Part shown: one piece after another, positions 1 through 6,826 of the stretch
Layout: each line of letters begins with the position of its first letter
Position numbering within the stretch: the stretch's first letter is position 1
Assembly (NCBI GenBank): GCA_964432945.1
Contig: CAYSPO010000030.1
Coordinates: 1-15,907, forward strand
Source: CAYSPO01 sp964432945
Lineage (GTDB): Bacteria; Bacillota; Clostridia; Tissierellales; Peptoniphilaceae
Length of the DNA stretch: 15,907 nt
Reading direction: 5' to 3'
Translations under genes and position numbers: made by a program
Notes under the pieces: generated by a model
The model's input: only the letters and a program-made list of their open reading frames with translations
Database searches by the model: none
Told to the model about the DNA's origin: nothing

Positions 1-248
1 GTGCGATTAGAGTCAATTAAATCTCCAGTTATCGCTATTATATCTGGATTTTCTTTTTTTAGCTTCTTACATAACTCCTTATTAATATTTCTATTATGTA
101 AGTCTGATATATGGGCAATTTTGAAAGTATTTGCAGCTGACTCAAATTCCTTAAAATCTAGCCTATAATAAGTTGTTTGAAAGCCGATATTACTATAAAT
201 AAGAGTGATAAATAAAATCATTAATATTATAAAGATAAGTTTTTTCAT
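1..248 (-). CDS. Metallophosphoesterase, N-terminal part (runs off the left edge)
   Basis: The first 82 residues are present and the rest lies beyond base 1. The protein begins with a short basic end (MKK) and one hydrophobic segment at about residues 4-20, a membrane anchor or uncleaved signal. The start of a calcineurin-like phosphoesterase fold follows: HISDLH at 46-51 gives the metal-binding Asp-x-His pair (D49, H51), and TGDLID at 74-79 gives the second metal-site Asp (D76). This order fits membrane-anchored YkuE/YaeI-like phosphoesterases, which hydrolyse phosphomonoesters or pyrophosphates such as UDP-diacylglucosamine; the substrate cannot be told from this fragment. The ATG is preceded by a GGGGG-type ribosome binding site at a good distance. 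The gene is separated from the next operon by a terminator-like hairpin. Confidence 0.85.
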   Translation of the reverse strand, partial: MKKLIFIILMILFITLIYSNIGFQTTYYRLDFKEFESAANTFKIAHISDLHNRNINKELCKKLKKENPDIIAITGDLIDSNR

Positions 249-307
249 AATAATCCCCCTTATTACCTTTTACTGATATTAATTTTATCACAATAATTCA
301 TATAAAT

Positions 308-369
308 ATAAAAATTAGGTAACTCTTTAATTCTTACATCATTTTAAGTGAACGATTAAAAAGTTACCT
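308..369 (-). terminator. Terminator-like long-stem hairpin
   Basis: Bases 317-332 and 354-369 form an inverted repeat of 16 positions (one mismatch, one possible wobble) around a 21-base loop. The loop can itself pair partly (CTTA with TAAG). Read on the minus strand, the stem is followed by AATTTTTATATTT. It lies about 110 bases downstream of the last gene of the 2877-478 operon. A terminator is the simplest reading, but the large loop and weak U-tract leave room for a small repeat element. Confidence 0.45.
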
Positions 370-477
370 GCATATTTTATATGCTAGCTAATACTTATTA
401 TTAATAGTTATACATAACTTGCCATTATTTAAGGAATATGGTTAATTACTTATACTTCAGAAGTCTTTATAAATTAC

Positions 478-1278
478 TTAATCTTTTGATACTAATGTTT
501 TTTCAATTATCATTTTTTTACTACAAATATATAACATTGGAATTATCATTGCAATACAGAATATATCTAAAGGATTTATACTACCTTGTGGGAAAAGTCC
601 CTCTAGGTTTGCTATAGAATTCATAACTATATGAATTATTATTGGATATGCTAAATTTTCAGTTTTTTGATAAATATATCCAACTACTAGCCCCATCATA
701 AAGGTATAAACTGATTGTATTAATACCATATGACTAATTCCAAATACCAATGCTGATATGACTATTGGTAGCCAACCTGATTTAACTTGATTTATTGACT
801 TTTGAATAATGCCTCTAAATACAACTTCTTCAATTATAGGTCCTAATACTGCAGTTGTAATGAATACAGCTAATGGTGATCCAGCGGTTAAGTGTTCATT
901 CACTTGTTCCAATACTTTTAAATATTTGTCTAATGCAGGAACTTGTTCTGCAATTTTAATCCATACAAATGATAGACCAGAAATCCCCAATGCTATTATT
1001 GTTAGTTTTATAAAATTACTAGAACTTGGGTTAAATTTACCTTTATCTTTCTTATATAAATATTTAAAGTAAACAGGAGCAAATATTAATAATTCAATTG
1101 TACAAATTAATATATTCAATATGTCATAACTGTTGTTTATAAATTCAATATTTACTTTCAAAACGTCCATCAATATAATATATAGTAATCCATTCAATAA
1201 ATTTCCTACAATATTAAAGGCTATTAGGGTTATTACAGCTAACCCTATATAAAAGACTTTACTTCTGGTTTTTTCCAT
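478..1278 (-). CDS. CPBP-family intramembrane metalloprotease (CAAX/Abi-like)
   Basis: This 266-residue protein has about seven to eight hydrophobic segments. It carries the three conserved blocks of the CPBP (PF02517) family: EEVVFR at 150-155 (the EExxxR motif), FGISH with H183, and HIVMN with H216 and N220. In studied family members these Glu and His residues form the zinc or catalytic site inside the membrane. Bacterial relatives process peptides or give bacteriocin self-immunity, and many have unknown substrates. The start codon sits 9 bases after the end of the upstream thioredoxin-like gene, and its ribosome binding site AAGGTGAG lies in that gap, so it is the last gene of the operon starting at 2877. 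A role in processing an envelope partner of that operon is inference only. Confidence 0.88.
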   Translation of the reverse strand: MEKTRSKVFYIGLAVITLIAFNIVGNLLNGLLYIILMDVLKVNIEFINNSYDILNILICTIELLIFAPVYFKYLYKKDKGKFNPSSSNFIKLTIIALGISGLSFVWIKIAEQVPALDKYLKVLEQVNEHLTAGSPLAVFITTAVLGPIIEEVVFRGIIQKSINQVKSGWLPIVISALVFGISHMVLIQSVYTFMMGLVVGYIYQKTENLAYPIIIHIVMNSIANLEGLFPQGSINPLDIFCIAMIIPMLYICSKKMIIEKTLVSKD

Positions 1279-1287
1279 TATCTCACC

Positions 1288-1869
1288 TTATTTCATTGCT
1301 TCTTCAATTGTTTTATTTAAGATATCAAGTTGTTCAGGGTTATCGATTGAACCAATAATTGGTTTTCCTACAACTTTACCATCTTTATTGATTACAAGAG
1401 TTGTTGGATAAGCCATTATTGTATTAACATAATCATCAACCTCTTTTGAAGAGTCGAAGATTAGATTTGTGTATGTTACTTTATTGGTATCTAATATTTT
1501 CTTTGCTTCTTTAATTCCTTCTTCTGTATTACTATCAGTACAAACCCCAATTAGTTTAACTCCTTTTGCTTCCAAATCTTTGCTTGTTTTTTCAAGGTCT
1601 GGCATTTCTTGTATACATGCTCCACAACCAGTAAACCAGAAGTTTACAACTGTAGCTTTATTTTCCTTAAATATTTGACTAGTAACTTCTTTACCATCCA
1701 TATCTTTTGCAGTAAATTCCGGAAAATTTTCAGGTGTACTTTCTTTCATAGATTGTTCAATTTGTTCAGGACTATTAGCATCTGAACCACTATTTCCTGA
1801 ACATCCTACTCCTACTATTCCAAATGTTGCTACCATTCCTAAAATCATTAATTTGTTTAAATTTTTCAT
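1288..1869 (-). CDS. TlpA/ResA-like extracytoplasmic thiol-disulfide oxidoreductase (lipoprotein)
   Basis: The 193-residue protein starts with a basic end, a hydrophobic stretch and a cysteine at position 23 (GVGCSG), consistent with a lipoprotein signal, although Gly at -3 makes the lipobox non-ideal. A short acidic linker follows, then a thioredoxin fold at about 49-193. The fold has the redox motif WFTGCGAC (C82 and C85) and the cis-proline P155 in AYPTT. Such proteins carry electrons to or from substrates outside the membrane, for example reducing apocytochromes or oxidised surface proteins. Its start overlaps the stop of the upstream membrane Fe-S gene by one base (TAATG), which implies translational coupling. 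The upstream partner may be its electron donor; that link is inferred from gene order. Confidence 0.92.
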   Translation of the reverse strand: MKNLNKLMILGMVATFGIVGVGCSGNSGSDANSPEQIEQSMKESTPENFPEFTAKDMDGKEVTSQIFKENKATVVNFWFTGCGACIQEMPDLEKTSKDLEAKGVKLIGVCTDSNTEEGIKEAKKILDTNKVTYTNLIFDSSKEVDDYVNTIMAYPTTLVINKDGKVVGKPIIGSIDNPEQLDILNKTIEEAMK

Positions 1870-2738
1870 TATTTTTTCCTTTCTTTAGCACCTTGTACTG
1901 GTTTATTAAATGTTGTTGATATAGCTTTCTTAGGACATGCTCTTAAGCAGTCTCCACATCTTATACATTCCATCGAATCTTGGCATTTTGACATATCTAC
2001 GTCCATTTTACATACTCTAGCGCATTTACCACAATTTATACAAGCATCTTTATCCAAATGATATTGATAAAATGAGAATTTATTAAACAATGAATAAAAT
2101 GCTCCTAGTGGACAAATCCATTTACAAAATGGTCTATAAAATACTATTGATAATACAATTGTCATTGCAAGTACTATAGCTTTCCATGTAAACAAGGGTC
2201 CTAATATTTTTCTTATCTGTGGATTAGCTATTGATAGAGGTATTCCTCCTTCAAGAATTCCTTGAGGACAAATATACTTACAAAAATATGGATCTGAATT
2301 TCCAGTCTTTTTTACAAGTATTACTCCCATTAGCCAAACTACAACTATTAAGATAAAATATTTTATAAATCTTAGAGCTTTGAGTTTTTTTGTAGATAAC
2401 TTTTTACTTGGTATTTTGTGAAGCAAGTCTTGAAACCATCCAAAAGGACAAAAGAACCCGCAGATCAGTCTACCTACCATTACTCCAAAAAATATTAGTA
2501 TACCTGTTATGTAGTAAGAAAATTTATACTTACTTGACCCAACAACAGCTTGAAAGGCTCCTATCGGGCATGCTCCTGCCGCTCCAGGACATGAGTAACA
2601 ATTAAGTCCAGGTACACAAGCTTTTTTAGTTGGTCCAGTGTAAATTGAACCCTTAAAAAAATTAGGTAAGTTAATATTAGTTATGAGTGTCATAAAGGCT
2701 TGAATAAATCCTCTTTTAATTTTAGTTAATCTATCCAA
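1869..2738 (-). CDS. NapH-like membrane polyferredoxin (4Fe-4S)
   Basis: This 289-residue protein has about four to five membrane segments (roughly 74-92, 125-142, 183-202 and weaker ones). Three CxxxCP motifs lie near membrane ends (C93/C97, C153/C157, C205/C209). Two classical ferredoxin clusters sit at the C-terminus: C233, C236, C239, C243 and C258, C261, C264, C268. A further cysteine-rich block lies before the first membrane segment (C41, C47, C50, C57). Nineteen cysteines in all suggest an electron conduit across the membrane, in the NapH/MauN/CcoG class. The start is TTG (complement of 2736-2738), overlapping the end of the small CXXC gene by 8 bases; the next in-frame Met is 15 codons in and would remove conserved N-terminal sequence. 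It probably passes reducing power to the downstream TlpA-like protein (inference). Confidence 0.88.
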   Translation of the reverse strand: MDRLTKIKRGFIQAFMTLITNINLPNFFKGSIYTGPTKKACVPGLNCYSCPGAAGACPIGAFQAVVGSSKYKFSYYITGILIFFGVMVGRLICGFFCPFGWFQDLLHKIPSKKLSTKKLKALRFIKYFILIVVVWLMGVILVKKTGNSDPYFCKYICPQGILEGGIPLSIANPQIRKILGPLFTWKAIVLAMTIVLSIVFYRPFCKWICPLGAFYSLFNKFSFYQYHLDKDACINCGKCARVCKMDVDMSKCQDSMECIRCGDCLRACPKKAISTTFNKPVQGAKERKK

Positions 2739-2877
2739 TTCCTATACACTCCAAACATATTCTGATTGCCTTTGAAAAAACTGTTTCAATCTCGCCTCTA
2801 TATGCGCCAAAGACTATAAAAACAATACTTAGTAAAAAAAATCCAAAGCTAAATACTTTCCTTTTCTTATCACTCAT
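2731..2877 (-). CDS. Small CXXC membrane peptide (CD1871A-like), 48 aa
   Basis: This short gene begins with ATG behind a very strong GGAGGGG ribosome binding site, 6-7 bases away. It encodes a lysine/arginine-rich start (residues 4-7), one hydrophobic segment at about 9-25, and a C-terminal end containing ICLECIGIG, with cysteines at 41 and 44. From memory, this matches the small 'CD1871A family CXXC motif-containing' proteins of Firmicutes, whose function is unknown. By the positive-inside rule the CXXC would lie outside the cytoplasm. It overlaps the TTG start of the downstream NapH-like gene by 8 bases, so the two are probably translated together. A thiol relay between the membrane Fe-S protein and the TlpA-like lipoprotein is a plausible role but is inference. 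Confidence 0.85.
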   Translation of the reverse strand: MSDKKRKVFSFGFFLLSIVFIVFGAYRGEIETVFSKAIRICLECIGIG

Positions 2878-2944
2878 ATAACCCCTCCATAACTGATAGT
2901 TCTATATTATCAAAAGTAGTATAAAGAACTTGTTAAGAAAACAA

Positions 2945-2978
2945 AAAAAGATTAAATCTTTTAAGATTTAATCTTTTT
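2945..2978. terminator. Bidirectional Rho-independent terminator
   Basis: A perfect 12-base stem (2947-2958 with 2965-2976) surrounds a 6-base loop. A runs lie on the left and T runs on the right, so either strand gives a U-tract. It ends the KtrBA transcript on the minus strand. It also sits just upstream of the small CXXC gene, isolating that operon from read-through. Confidence 0.9.
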
Positions 2979-2995
2979 CATTCAAATCAATTGCT

Positions 2996-3640
2996 TTATT
3001 CTAAAATTTTGGCATACTTTTCTTCGCCTATTAAAATTAAAACATCGCCTTTTTCTATCTTTTCTTTAGAACCAGGAGTTATTATATATTCTCCTCTTCT
3101 TCTTATAGCAACAACATTCATGTGGTAGTGGTTTCGGAAATTTAGTTTTCCCAAATCTTTTCCTATCCAGCTATCTTTTGCAGATGCTTCTATTAAGCCA
3201 TATTCATCAGAAAAATGAATAAACTCTAGAAGATTTGAGCCAGTTATGCTTCTTGCTAACCTTTCACCCATATCAATTTCAGGGTAAATAATTTGATCAG
3301 CACCTAACTTTCTAAGTATTCTAGCTTGGTTAGCTGACTTGGCTTTAGCTATAATTTTACTTACATTAGCGTCACTTGCCAACATAGTTGCAGCTATGGA
3401 AGCCTCTAGACTTGTTCCTGTTGAAATTATTGCTATATCAAAGTTAGAAATACCTAACTCTGCCATCGCCTCTTCATCAAGAAAATCACATTGAACTGCG
3501 GCATTAACATGGTTAGATATAGATTGCACTAAACTATAATCCTTATCTACTGCCATTACTTCTATTCCTTGTTCAAATAACTTGCTTGCTACTGTATAAC
3601 CAAATTTACCTAATCCCAATACAATTACCGATTTATTCAT
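2996..3640 (-). CDS. ktrA: Potassium uptake regulatory subunit (KtrA/TrkA family)
   Basis: At 214 residues this is the usual length for a single-RCK Ktr subunit, about half of TrkA. The N-terminal Rossmann fold has the nucleotide motif GLGKFG (9-14) and the acidic residue D32 at the end of the second strand. The C-terminal RCK_C domain covers about 135-214. Such subunits form an octameric ring under the KtrB channel that gates it through ATP/ADP; many RCK_C domains also bind c-di-AMP. The gene lies 10 bases after ktrB with a strong AGGGGGAAG binding site in the gap, so both come from one transcript. A KtrC-type name would be equally possible. Confidence 0.93.
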   Translation of the reverse strand: MNKSVIVLGLGKFGYTVASKLFEQGIEVMAVDKDYSLVQSISNHVNAAVQCDFLDEEAMAELGISNFDIAIISTGTSLEASIAATMLASDANVSKIIAKAKSANQARILRKLGADQIIYPEIDMGERLARSITGSNLLEFIHFSDEYGLIEASAKDSWIGKDLGKLNFRNHYHMNVVAIRRRGEYIITPGSKEKIEKGDVLILIGEEKYAKILE

Positions 3641-3650
3641 ACTCTTCCCC

Positions 3651-5012
3651 CTAACCTATACTTATATTCGCTTCAGGATATCTAATATTCTTACATTTTG
3701 CCCTACTACCAAAGGCATAAGCTAAGGTAAGAGGCCCAACTCTTCCAATATACATAGTCATTGTTATTATTAGCTTACCTATATCAGTTAAATTTTCTGT
3801 TACATCTCTTGAAACACCTACTGTTGCAAAAGCTGAAACAACTTCATAAAGCAAATCTATAAATTTATAATTTTCTGTTAACGTCAATGTAAAGGTAACT
3901 AAAATAACTATCCCTAGACATACTATAACTAAGGCCAAAGCCTTGGATATAGTCTTTGCTCCTATATGTTTATTAAATACTACCGGTTCTTCTTCACCCT
4001 TAATAACTGCAATAGTGGACATAATAAGAACACCAAAGGTAGTAACCTTTAACCCACCTGCAGTAGAGCCTGGTGCTCCTCCTATAAACATTAAAATTAT
4101 AAGTAAGAATACAGTAGACTCCCTTAGTGATGAAAGACGAACTGAGTAAAATCCTGCTGTCCTAGCAACAATTGACTGGAAAGATGACTGTAATACTTTA
4201 GATGGAAAAGTCTCTTGAGCAATTGTAGCGGGGTTATTGTATTCTAAAAGCAAGAATCCGAAAGTACCTAGTAGAATTAAACTTACAGTCATAACTAGAA
4301 CTATCCTTGTATGAACAGAAAGTCCCTTAATACTTCTTTTTTTATAAAGCTCTGCTGTAACCATAAATCCAAGTCCACCTATTACTATAAGCATCATTAT
4401 TGTTAAATTAATTAAAGGATCATTTTTAAATGGTAAAATAGAATCTCCAAGAATATCAAAACCTGCGTTACAAAAAGCTGATATAGAATGAAAGATAGAA
4501 TACCAAATCCCCTTTAATACTCCATAAATAGGTATAAATCTTATACTAAGTAAAATTGCACCTAGCCCCTCCATAAAGAAGGTAAAGTTTAGAGCGTACT
4601 TAAACATTATAACGACACCTGAAAAAGTATCCATATTAAATTGTTCAGTTAGTATCTGCCTACTTGCAAGCCCTATTCTTTGCCTCATTATAATTGGTAG
4701 AATGGTTGCTGCAGTCATTATACCTAGTCCACCAATTTGTATTAATATTATTATTATTAATTGGCCTAAAAAATTCCAATGATCTAGCGTGTTTACTGGA
4801 GTAAGACCGGTAACGCAACTAGCAGATCCTGCAACAAAAATTGAATCAATTAAAGGAGTATCTACTCCAGACTTTGTAAAAATACCAGATGACAATAAAA
4901 CACCACTTATTATAATTAGTAATGCGAAACCAATTGCTAAGAAAAGTGGTGGTTTTAATGAAATTCTATCTAAACTATCCTTAATTGAATTTGTGCCTTT
5001 GTATAAAGACAT
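3651..5012 (-). CDS. ktrB: Potassium channel subunit (KtrB/TrkH family)
   Basis: This 453-residue integral membrane protein has the four pore-loop repeats of the Trk/Ktr/HKT superfamily. The selectivity-filter glycines fall in CVTGL (G69), CNAGF (G184), RTAGF (G287) and ATVGV (G399). The mobile gating loop GGAPGSTAGGLK is at 311-322 and a conserved GRVGPLT lies near the C-terminus. It moves K+ (often with Na+) across the cytoplasmic membrane and is controlled by the RCK subunit encoded next. The ATG follows an AAGGAAGG binding site. A good promoter overlaps the end of the preceding kinase pseudogene, so expression does not depend on that gene. Confidence 0.95.
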   Translation of the reverse strand: MSLYKGTNSIKDSLDRISLKPPLFLAIGFALLIIISGVLLSSGIFTKSGVDTPLIDSIFVAGSASCVTGLTPVNTLDHWNFLGQLIIIILIQIGGLGIMTAATILPIIMRQRIGLASRQILTEQFNMDTFSGVVIMFKYALNFTFFMEGLGAILLSIRFIPIYGVLKGIWYSIFHSISAFCNAGFDILGDSILPFKNDPLINLTIMMLIVIGGLGFMVTAELYKKRSIKGLSVHTRIVLVMTVSLILLGTFGFLLLEYNNPATIAQETFPSKVLQSSFQSIVARTAGFYSVRLSSLRESTVFLLIILMFIGGAPGSTAGGLKVTTFGVLIMSTIAVIKGEEEPVVFNKHIGAKTISKALALVIVCLGIVILVTFTLTLTENYKFIDLLYEVVSAFATVGVSRDVTENLTDIGKLIITMTMYIGRVGPLTLAYAFGSRAKCKNIRYPEANISIG

Positions 5013-5044
5013 ACATACCTTCCTTTTTTAAAACATTTAAGATT

Positions 5045-5060
5045 ATAACGTTAACATTAT
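5045..5060. promoter_or_regulatory. Imperfect palindrome at the ktrB promoter
   Basis: The 16 bases read ATAACGTTAACATTAT, which mirrors itself except for one C/T pair around the centre GTTAAC. It overlaps the -10 element of the ktrB promoter and a second TATAAT at 5042-5047. It could be an operator, but AT-rich palindromes arise easily by chance. Confidence 0.3.
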
Positions 5061-5083
5061 ATGCTTAATTTCTAATTAGTCAA
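5056..5083 (-). promoter_or_regulatory. Predicted sigma-A promoter for ktrBA
   Basis: On the minus strand TTGACT (5078-5083) and TATAAT (5056-5061) are separated by 16 bases. The -35 box lies within the last codons of the kinase pseudogene, with the TGACTAA containing its stop. The -10 is about 44 bases upstream of the ktrB start codon. Confidence 0.65.
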
Positions 5084-6165
5084 TATCTATTTTAAATATA
5101 CTCCCTCTAGGTATATTGTCCTCTATACTAATCTTAAAACCAAGTTTTTTTGCTATTTTTTTACCAAGGGCAAACCAATACCATAACCTTTTATATCCCA
5201 ATTTCTTGATTGATCCTCCCTATAAAACAAATCAAAAACCTCTTCTTTATTAACAATACCTATACCTGTATCTTTAATAAGAATAACGTGTATATCAGGT
5301 CTTAATTCAACTTCAACTTTTCCTCCTGGATTATTATATTTTATTGAATTTTCTATTATATTAAATATCATCCTCTGAAGTAATCCATCATCTGTCTCAA
5401 TTTCAAGATTAAATCCAGTAATTTCTAAAGTGATATTCTTTTCTTCAGCTAGATCTGACAAATCAAAAAACACTTCTTCAACTAAGGTATTTACATTTAC
5501 CTGAGATAGGATAAGATTTTTGTCCCTACTTAAAAATAATAATTGGTCAACCATTTCTGCTAGCCGATTAATATTGAGGTCTAAACTGTCTAAAAATAAT
5601 TTTATTTGTTCATCTAAAACTTCCCTCTTTTTAAATATATCTATTTTTGACCTAATTACAGCAATAGGAGTCCTTAGTTCATGAGCAACATTCGAACTAA
5701 ATTGTTTTTGATTTTCAAAGTTATATTGTATTTTTTTAGTGCCTCATTAAAAGCTCTTGATAATTGTTTTATTTCATAGCCACCTACATTATCATCTAAA
5801 ACTTTAAGGCTTTCACTATTATTTATATCAATAATATTAATCTTCTCTATTAGAACTTTGAGAGGTTTTAACATCCTACCAATTACAAAGTAAAATATTA
5901 AAGAACCAACACTAATAAGAATTAAAAGCAGGGTAAACGAATATAATCTAAATTCTGTGGTAGATTTTAGATAGGCATCTTCAAGAAGAAGAACTATTCC
6001 CCCACTTTCTTTCGGAATTTCTATATTATCCATTAATTTCATGGAAAGATTACGTAGATAATTATTTACCATAAAATTATAAGCTAACATCAGTACTATA
6101 AATATTATAACAACTGTTAAAATAAGTCTTACAATTATTGAATCTCTAATTTTTTCATTCTTCAT
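5076..6165 (-). pseudogene. Sensor histidine kinase, broken by two -1 frameshifts
   Basis: Read through two one-base repairs, the gene gives about 363 residues. There are two membrane segments (about 11-33 and 75-95) around a short extracytoplasmic loop, then a HAMP-like region and the HisKA box SSNVAHELRTP with phospho-acceptor His162. The ATPase has N box ENSIKYN, G1 box DTGIGI and G2 box GYGIGL. The first break is an A7 tract at 5731-5737, leading to a stop at 5674-5676 that overlaps the H-box region in the wrong frame. The second is an A7 tract at 5156-5162, with a stop right after GLPLVKK; repaired reading continues to a TAA at 5076-5078. No frame contains a complete kinase. The start overlaps the end of the regulator gene by 11 bases. 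Sequencing error in the A tracts is possible but would not explain the nonsense codon in the partner. Confidence 0.88.
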
Positions 6166-6826
6166 TTAACTTATAGCCCTTTCCTAGTTCGTTAATAATA
6201 ATATTTTTCCCTAGGATATTCTTTAATTTTTTTCTTAATGATGCCATATGAACTCTTACTGTATTTGAAAATAAATCTACTGAATTTTCCCAAACATGTT
6301 CAAGTATCTCCTCCTGTGAAATATATCTATTGGGATTTAAAAGTAAATATTCAAGTATGCCTGTTTCTTTTCCTGTTAATTTAACTTCATAATCATTAAT
6401 ATAAACAGTCCTATCTTTTGTATCAAATTTTATAGGTCCATTACAAATAAATCTATCTTCCTAAATTGTTCTTCTTCTTAATAAAACTCTTATTCTAGCT
6501 TCTAATTCCTCAAAATGAAATGGCTTTATAAGATAATCATTGGCACCTAAGTCAAGTCCCTTTACCCTGTCATCAACATCTGACCTAGCTGTAAGTACTA
6601 TTATATTAAGCTCTTTGTTAAATTCCCTAACCTTTTCTAAAATACTAAAACCATCTTGTCCAGGTAAATTTATATCGAGAACCATTAGGTCATAATTTTC
6701 CACATAGCACATTTCCTCAGCATTAAAGCCATTATCACAGGTATCAACTATATATCCAGATAAAGATAACCCCTCTGCTATTGATTCTAAAAGTTTTTTT
6801 TCATCTTCTACTACTAATATTTTCAT
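6155..6826 (-). pseudogene. OmpR/PhoB-family response regulator interrupted by an in-frame TAG
   Basis: The receiver domain (1-118) is complete: acidic pocket E7/D8, phospho-acceptor D51 in VLDINLPG, T79 and K101. At codon 122, in the linker, an amber codon (6461-6463) stops translation. The same frame then continues for about 100 codons as a normal winged-helix DNA-binding domain, including LTGKETGILEYLLLNP, ISQEEILEHVW, TVRVHMASLRKKL and NELGKGYKL, to a TGA at 6155-6157. Repaired length is 223 residues, typical of the family. The start lies 26 bases inside the upstream EFR1 gene. As it stands, the cell would make a receiver-only protein unable to bind DNA, unless the codon is suppressed. 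TAG is a true stop for the ktrB and radical SAM genes here, so general reassignment is unlikely. Confidence 0.88.

Noticed and set aside
444..480. Direct repeat AATTACTTA at 444-452 and 472-480
   Set aside because: Nine AT-rich bases repeated once in AT-rich DNA is expected by chance; there is no transposase or terminal inverted repeat.
5013..5075. c-di-AMP (ydaO-type) riboswitch before ktrB
   Set aside because: Only 63 bases separate the kinase pseudogene from ktrB, far too short for that riboswitch, and no matching structure is seen.
6155..6826. Stop-codon reassignment (TAG or TAA read as an amino acid)
   Set aside because: TAG properly ends the ktrB, radical SAM and small CXXC genes, and TAA ends many others. 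The internal stops occur only in three genes that look decayed.
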